Below are positions 59,142 to 64,000 of a stretch of DNA of 64,000 bases, in pieces. Under the pieces are notes generated by a model. That model had not been told where the DNA came from and did no database searches. It was given only the letters and a program-made list of their open reading frames with translations. The stretch comes from an uncultured Psychroserpens sp. Its GTDB lineage: Bacteria; Bacteroidota; Bacteroidia; Flavobacteriales; Flavobacteriaceae. Position numbers and translations under genes: made by a program. Positions within the stretch are counted from its first letter, which is position 1, and each line of letters begins with the position of its first letter. Location: NCBI RefSeq assembly GCF_947492715.1, contig NZ_CANLNS010000005.1, positions 124,001 to 188,000 of the forward strand, read 5' to 3'.

Positions 59142-60944
59142 TTAAAAGCAGTACTTGTTTTCTGCTTTAACTTTTTCAGCAATTTCATTGCGAAGATCTA
59201 CTATATCTGGGTAGTTTTGGTACTTCGTAAAACGTTTAAGTCCCATTAACATCATGCGCTGTTCATCACCTTCTGCAAAAGAAATAATACTTTCTTTTCC
59301 TTTTCCTTCAACAATACTTACAGCATTGTATAAATATAATTTTGACATGGCGATTTGAACCTTTTGGGCTTCTTCTCCAAAGCGTTTTGCATTTTTCTCA
59401 GTTCTTAAAACTGTAGATTCTGCCATGTAAATTTCAATTAAGATGTCGGCAGCTGCAATAAGCAATTGTTGATGCTCTTCTAGGTCTGGTCCAAATTTTT
59501 GAACAGCTGCACCAGCCACCATTAAAAAGACTTTCTTAAGTTTGGCAATCATTGCCTTCTCCTCAGAAAATAATTCGGTATAATCAGGTGTGTCGAAAGA
59601 CGGAATACCCATAAGTTCTTCTTGTACCTTCATTGCAGGACCTAATAGATCAACATGACCACGCATTGCTTTCTTTACTAACATTCCAACCGACAGCATA
59701 CGGTTAATTTCGTTAGTACCTTCATAAATACGAGCAATACGAGCATCTCTCCAAGCTGCTTCCATAGGTGTTTCTTCAGAGAATCCCATTCCGCCAAAAA
59801 TTTGAATACCTTCATCTGCACAATTCTGTACGTCTTCTGAAACAGCCACCTTTAAGATAGAACATTCAATAGCATATTCTTCAACACCTTTAAGTTCTGC
59901 TTCTTGATGAGTGTTTCCAGAGGCTTCACGAATAGCGATACGATCTTCTATGTTTTTTGCAGCTCTGTATGTTGCAGATTCTCCAGCATAAGCACTAGTT
60001 GCCATTTGAGCTAGTTTTGTTTTAATAGCTCCAAAATCTGAAATAGGTGTTTTAAACTGTTTACGCTCATTAGCGTATTGAACGCCTAAAGACATGATAC
60101 GTCTTTGTGAATCTAAACACGCAGCAGCAAGTTTAATTCGACCTACATTTAAAGCATTCATTGCAATTTTAAAGCCGTTACCTCTTTCAGATAACATGTT
60201 TTCTACAGGAACAACGGTATCGTTAAAGAATACTTGACGTGTAGAACTCGCACGAATACCTAATTTATGCTCTTCTTCACCAAGCGTAATACCATTTGAG
60301 GGATCATTTTCAACAATAAATCCAGTAATATTTTTGTCATTTTCAATACGAGCAAAAACGATAAATATTTTGCAGAAGCCTGCATTAGATATCCACATTT
60401 TTTGCCCATTAATTTTATAGGTTTTGCCATCGGCAGAAAGCTCCGCTGTAGTTTTACCAGAATTGGCATCAGATCCTGCACCAGGCTCTGTTAAACAGTA
60501 TGCGCCAAACCATTCGCCAGTAGCTAATTTTGGTACATATTTTTGTTTTTGCTCTTCGGTTCCGTATAGTGTAATTGGCATTGTTCCAATTCCAGTATGA
60601 GCACCAAATGCTGTACTAAAAGAACCTGTACCACTTGATATATAATCACAGGTTAAACATGTAGATACAAAACCCATTCCTAATCCGCCATAGGCTTCAG
60701 GAACTGCTACACCCAAGAAACCAAGCTCTCCGGCTTTACGCATACATTCTTCGGTAAGCGCATAATCTTTAGCTTCGAAGCGCGCTTTATGAGGAATGAT
60801 CTCACGGTCGTTAAATTCCATAACCGCTTCCTTCATCATTTTTTGTTCTTCTGAAAAATCTTCAGGAGTAAATACGTCTTCGCATTTCGTTTCTTTTACT
60901 AAGAATTGCCCACCTCTTAAGATATCTTTTTCTGTTGTTTCCAT
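59142..60944 (-). CDS. acyl-CoA dehydrogenase (beta-oxidation)
   Basis: 600 residues. Acyl-CoA dehydrogenase core (about 30-450) with GFLGVAVPEAYGG, CLTEPGAGSDA, MWISNAGFC and the catalytic Glu in IYEGTNEINRML. A helical C-terminal extension (about 450-600) is typical of the long bacterial type that works with fadA/fadB. The flavin oxidises acyl-CoA to enoyl-CoA and passes electrons to ETF. Last gene of the fadB-fadA-ACAD operon, 19 bases after fadA. Confidence 0.94.
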   Translation of the reverse strand: METTEKDILRGGQFLVKETKCEDVFTPEDFSEEQKMMKEAVMEFNDREIIPHKARFEAKDYALTEECMRKAGELGFLGVAVPEAYGGLGMGFVSTCLTCDYISSGTGSFSTAFGAHTGIGTMPITLYGTEEQKQKYVPKLATGEWFGAYCLTEPGAGSDANSGKTTAELSADGKTYKINGQKMWISNAGFCKIFIVFARIENDKNITGFIVENDPSNGITLGEEEHKLGIRASSTRQVFFNDTVVPVENMLSERGNGFKIAMNALNVGRIKLAAACLDSQRRIMSLGVQYANERKQFKTPISDFGAIKTKLAQMATSAYAGESATYRAAKNIEDRIAIREASGNTHQEAELKGVEEYAIECSILKVAVSEDVQNCADEGIQIFGGMGFSEETPMEAAWRDARIARIYEGTNEINRMLSVGMLVKKAMRGHVDLLGPAMKVQEELMGIPSFDTPDYTELFSEEKAMIAKLKKVFLMVAGAAVQKFGPDLEEHQQLLIAAADILIEIYMAESTVLRTEKNAKRFGEEAQKVQIAMSKLYLYNAVSIVEGKGKESIISFAEGDEQRMMLMGLKRFTKYQNYPDIVDLRNEIAEKVKAENKYCF

Positions 60945-60963
60945 TGCTATATTTTGTTCTTTG

Positions 60964-62154
60964 TTAGTTTAAAAATTCGAATATTCCACAGGCACCTTGA
61001 CCAGTTCCAACGCACATTGTAACGGCTCCATATTTACCTTTCATATCACGTTTCCGCATTTCGTCAAATAACTGTACAGACAATTTTGCTCCAGTACATC
61101 CTAAGGGATGACCTAAGGCAATGGCACCACCATTAACGTTAATAATGTCGGGGTTTAAATCGAGCTCTCTAATCACTGCTAGGGATTGCGATGCAAACGC
61201 TTCATTAAGCTCTATTAATTCTAAATCAGATTGTTTTAGGCCTGCTTGCTTTAATGCTTTTGGAATTGCTTTTACAGGACCAATTCCCATAATACGAGGT
61301 TCAACACCAGCCGCCGCATAGTTAACCAAACGTGCGATAGGCTCAATGTTTAATTCTTTAACCATATCCTCACTCATTACCATTACGAAAGCTGCACCAT
61401 CACTCATTTGGGATGAATTTCCAGCGGTAACACTTCCGCCTTGAGCGAATACAGCGCGCAACTTAGCTAAGGCTTCTTTGTTTGTTCCTTTTCTTGGACC
61501 TTCATCTTTGGTTACTGTATAAGACCTGGTCGCTTTTTTACCATTATCATCGATATAAGTTTGGTCTACTGTGATAGGAACAATTTGATCCTGAAAACGA
61601 TTTTCGGCTTGCGCTCTGAGTGCTTTCATATGGGAATTATAGGCAAACTCGTCTTGATCTTCTCTTGATACATTAAACTGGTTGGCAACAGCTTCGGCAG
61701 TATTTCCCATACCCCAATAATACTCTTCATGTCCAGCTTTTACTGTATCATAATTTAGTTCTGGTTTAAATCCGGTCATTGGCACAGAACTCATGCTTTC
61801 AGAACCACCTGCAATGATGCAATCTGCCATTCCTGCTTGAATTTTTGCGGTAGCAATACCGATGGTTTCAATTCCAGATGAACAAAAGCGATTTACGGTT
61901 ACTCCAGGAACATCAACACTATTTAATCCTATCAAAGAAATAAATCGAGCCATGTTTAGGCCTTGAGATCCTTCAGGCATTGCATTTCCAACGATAACAT
62001 CATCAATTCTTGAGACGTCAAGGTTTGGTAATTCTTTCATCATATGCTGAATGGTTTCAGCTCCTAATTCATCGGCTCTTTTAAATCTAAACACCCCTTT
62101 TGGTGCTTTGCCAACTGCAGTTCTATATGCTTTAACTATATATGCTTGTTTCAT
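60964..62154 (-). CDS. fadA: acetyl-CoA C-acyltransferase (thiolase)
   Basis: 396 residues, the usual thiolase length. The nucleophile Cys is in VNRFCSSGIET, the active His in GHPLGCTGA and the second Cys in CVGTGQGACG; NEAFASQSL supplies the remaining motif. It cleaves 3-ketoacyl-CoA in beta-oxidation. Preceded by fadB with a 4-base gap and followed by the acyl-CoA dehydrogenase, so the substrate range is that of the operon. Confidence 0.95.
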   Translation of the reverse strand: MKQAYIVKAYRTAVGKAPKGVFRFKRADELGAETIQHMMKELPNLDVSRIDDVIVGNAMPEGSQGLNMARFISLIGLNSVDVPGVTVNRFCSSGIETIGIATAKIQAGMADCIIAGGSESMSSVPMTGFKPELNYDTVKAGHEEYYWGMGNTAEAVANQFNVSREDQDEFAYNSHMKALRAQAENRFQDQIVPITVDQTYIDDNGKKATRSYTVTKDEGPRKGTNKEALAKLRAVFAQGGSVTAGNSSQMSDGAAFVMVMSEDMVKELNIEPIARLVNYAAAGVEPRIMGIGPVKAIPKALKQAGLKQSDLELIELNEAFASQSLAVIRELDLNPDIINVNGGAIALGHPLGCTGAKLSVQLFDEMRKRDMKGKYGAVTMCVGTGQGACGIFEFLN

Positions 62155-62158
62155 TGTT

Positions 62159-64000
62159 TTAGTTTCTTAAAGGTTTTCCAGTTTTTAACATGTGCTGAAT
62201 ACGTTCTAAAGTTTTGCGTTCAGTACATAACGATAAGAAGGCTTCACGTTCGAGGTCTAATAAGTATTGTTCACTTACTAAAGTGGGCTCTGATAAATCA
62301 CCTCCAGCCATTACATAGGCCAATTTATTGGCAATTTTTTGGTCGTGCTCACTAATGTAATGACTCGCTTCCATAGCATCTGTACCTACCAAAAACATAC
62401 CCAGTGCTTGTTTACCAAGTATTTTTATGTCTTTTCGTTTAACAGGTTGTGTATAGCCAGCATCCGCCAATAGTTTTGCATGTGCTTTTGCAGTAGCGAT
62501 TTGCCTGTCTTTATTGACAACAACGATATCTTTACCTTTTTGAAGAACACCTAAATCGAAGGCTTCATAGGCAGATGTAGCTACTTTTGCCATACCAATA
62601 GTTAAGAAATATTCCTGTAACACATTTAGTTCTACATCTCCTTTTCTAAATGTATCTTGAGCCCTTAAAGCCATTTCTTTAGAGCCTCCACCACCTGGAA
62701 TCACACCAACGCCAAACTCAACCAACCCAATGTAAGTTTCAGCTGCTGCAACTACTTTATCTGCGTGCATAGATAATTCGCATCCGCCACCTAATGTCAT
62801 ACCATGAGGGGCAGAAATTGTTGGAATCGAAGAGTAACGCATACGCATCATTGTGTCTTGGAAATATTTTATGGCCATGTTCAGCTCATCATATTCTTGC
62901 TCGGCAGCCATCATAAAAATCATTCCAATATTGGCACCTACAGAGAAGTTAGCGCCTTGGTTTCCAACCACTAATCCTGAAAAATCTTTTTCGGCTAAGT
63001 CGATTGCTTTATTTAATCCAGCAAGAACATCTCCACCAATAGTGTTCATTTTAGATTGAAATTCTACATTAAGAATGCCATCTCCTAAATCTTCAACAAC
63101 AACACCTGAATTTTTAAACACTTCGTTGGATTTTCTGATGTTATCTAGAATGATAAAACTGTCTTGACCAGGAATTTTTTCTTGAGACTTTTTAGGAATA
63201 TCGTACGCATAGGTTGCGCCATCTTTTACAGTATAAAAAGAAGAACTTCCCGAAGCTATCATGTCATTAACCCACGTATTAGGTTCTAAGCCTTCTGCTT
63301 TCATCATTTCAATTCCGTTTTCTACACCAATGGCATCCCAAATTTGAAAAGGTCCATGTTCCCAACCAAACCCAGCTTTCATAGCATCATCAATCTTGTC
63401 TAGGTCGTCTGTGATTTCAGGGATACGATTAGATACATAAGCAAATAAGGCTGCAAAACTCTTACGGTAAAATGCACCAGCTTTATCTTTTCCGTTTACT
63501 AAAACTTTAAAACGATCCACAACTTTATCAATGGTTTTGGTAAGCTCTAAAGTTGCAAATTTGGCACGTTGTTTTTGTCTATAATCAAGAGTGTTAAGAT
63601 CTAAGGAAAGAATTTCTTTTTTGCCTTCGTTCGAAACTGTTTTTTTATAAAACCCTTGTCCAGTTTTACTTCCTAGCCATTTGTTTTCCATCATTGTATT
63701 GATGAAATCTGGTAGTTGAAATAGCGCATGACGCTCATCGTTTGGACAATTTTCTCTAATACCGTTAGCAACATGAACTAAGGTATCTAACCCAACGACA
63801 TCAACAGTTCGAAAAGTTGCCGACTTTGGACGTCCTATAACAGGTCCAGATAACTTGTCTACTTCTTCAATAGTTAAATCTAAATCCTTAACAGCATGAA
63901 ACAAGCTCATAATACTAAAAATACCTATTCTATTTCCTATAAAGGCAGGTGTGTCTTTAGCAATTACAGAAGTTTTTCCAAGAAATTGTTCGCCATAACC
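62159..64000 (-). CDS. fadB: 3-hydroxyacyl-CoA dehydrogenase / enoyl-CoA hydratase fusion, N-terminus cut by window
   Basis: The frame is open through the right edge: the 30 codons upstream of the ATG at 63910 read on in frame and include the HCDH motif DTPAFIGNRIG, so the true start and the NAD-binding domain lie outside. The visible part holds the HCDH C-terminal domain (twice-repeated, with FGWEHGPFQIWDAIG) and an enoyl-CoA hydratase/isomerase domain with ISAPHGMTLGGGCEL and GVGVIPGGGGSKEMAL, then a helical tail. The order HCDH first, hydratase second is opposite to Escherichia coli FadB. Confidence 0.93.
   Translation of the reverse strand, partial: GYGEQFLGKTSVIAKDTPAFIGNRIGIFSIMSLFHAVKDLDLTIEEVDKLSGPVIGRPKSATFRTVDVVGLDTLVHVANGIRENCPNDERHALFQLPDFINTMMENKWLGSKTGQGFYKKTVSNEGKKEILSLDLNTLDYRQKQRAKFATLELTKTIDKVVDRFKVLVNGKDKAGAFYRKSFAALFAYVSNRIPEITDDLDKIDDAMKAGFGWEHGPFQIWDAIGVENGIEMMKAEGLEPNTWVNDMIASGSSSFYTVKDGATYAYDIPKKSQEKIPGQDSFIILDNIRKSNEVFKNSGVVVEDLGDGILNVEFQSKMNTIGGDVLAGLNKAIDLAEKDFSGLVVGNQGANFSVGANIGMIFMMAAEQEYDELNMAIKYFQDTMMRMRYSSIPTISAPHGMTLGGGCELSMHADKVVAAAETYIGLVEFGVGVIPGGGGSKEMALRAQDTFRKGDVELNVLQEYFLTIGMAKVATSAYEAFDLGVLQKGKDIVVVNKDRQIATAKAHAKLLADAGYTQPVKRKDIKILGKQALGMFLVGTDAMEASHYISEHDQKIANKLAYVMAGGDLSEPTLVSEQYLLDLEREAFLSLCTERKTLERIQHMLKTGKPLRN

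Noticed and set aside
1-64000. tRNA, rRNA, CRISPR, insertion sequence or prophage
   Set aside because: No cloverleaf, repeat-spacer array, transposase or phage structural gene was found on either strand by eye.

Overview
The window is chromosomal DNA from a marine-type member of the Flavobacteriaceae (Bacteroidetes). The support is the low GC content, Bacteroidetes promoters of the form TTTG-N19-TAnnTTTG, type IX secretion (T9SS) C-terminal sorting domains, SPII lipoproteins, a fused CcoN-CcoO oxidase subunit, a cyclophilin-FKBP fusion protein, LytTR two-component genes and an HCDH-first FadB. No tRNA, rRNA, CRISPR array, insertion sequence or prophage was seen. The sequence starts inside a pssA-like gene and ends inside fadB.

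Layout. 1-4.8 kb: pssA tail, terC and a LURP-one-like gene, then a leftward envelope operon kdsD-tatC-CMD-lptB. 4.9-7.1 kb: a RecQ helicase without the usual zinc cysteines. 7.1-9.1 kb: a compact redox-looking island (glutaredoxin-like protein, secreted protein, DUF2024 protein, Cys-rich MarR regulator) with three copies of a TTAGGA-n-TCCTAA-type palindrome. 9.1-13.5 kb: small unknown genes, the dual immunophilin and a serine hydrolase. 13.7-17.2 kb: a LytS-type kinase with a C-terminal 2TM domain, two stand-alone 2TM proteins and the LytTR regulator. 17-24 kb: DnaJ-like protein, membrane protein, T9SS-exported CrtC/AttH-like protein, LETM1-related protein, a yeast-type cytosine deaminase, a three-gene operon of unknown function and Cu/Zn superoxide dismutase.

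24.4-44.3 kb holds the microaerobic block: hemN, uspA, a CBS protein, the complete cbb3 oxidase operon (ccoS, ccoNO, ccoQ, ccoP, ccoG, fixH, a TauE/SafE-like protein, a PLP decarboxylase), the copper ATPase ccoI and the Crp/Fnr regulator. Four ATGA-N6-TCAT palindromes lie in front of hemN, ccoS, ccoI and the CBS gene. Each is centred 41.5 bp upstream of the start site predicted from its -7 element, so a local Fnr regulon can be read from the sequence. A peptidase/BNR-repeat pair and deoD sit inside this stretch.

44.4-64 kb: a VWA/MoxR-type AAA pair, a YdeI-family protein, a large LamG T9SS protein and a small paralogue of its C-terminus with duplicated leader DNA, an M28 peptidase, a TolB/SnoaL fusion, a BlaI repressor with an M56 protease fused to a cell-wall amidase, and a beta-oxidation operon fadB-fadA-acyl-CoA dehydrogenase. 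The best candidates for undescribed biology are the MarR/DUF2024 island, the BlaI/M56-amidase pair, the duplicated T9SS genes with structured leaders and the three-gene operon at 22.1-23.5 kb.
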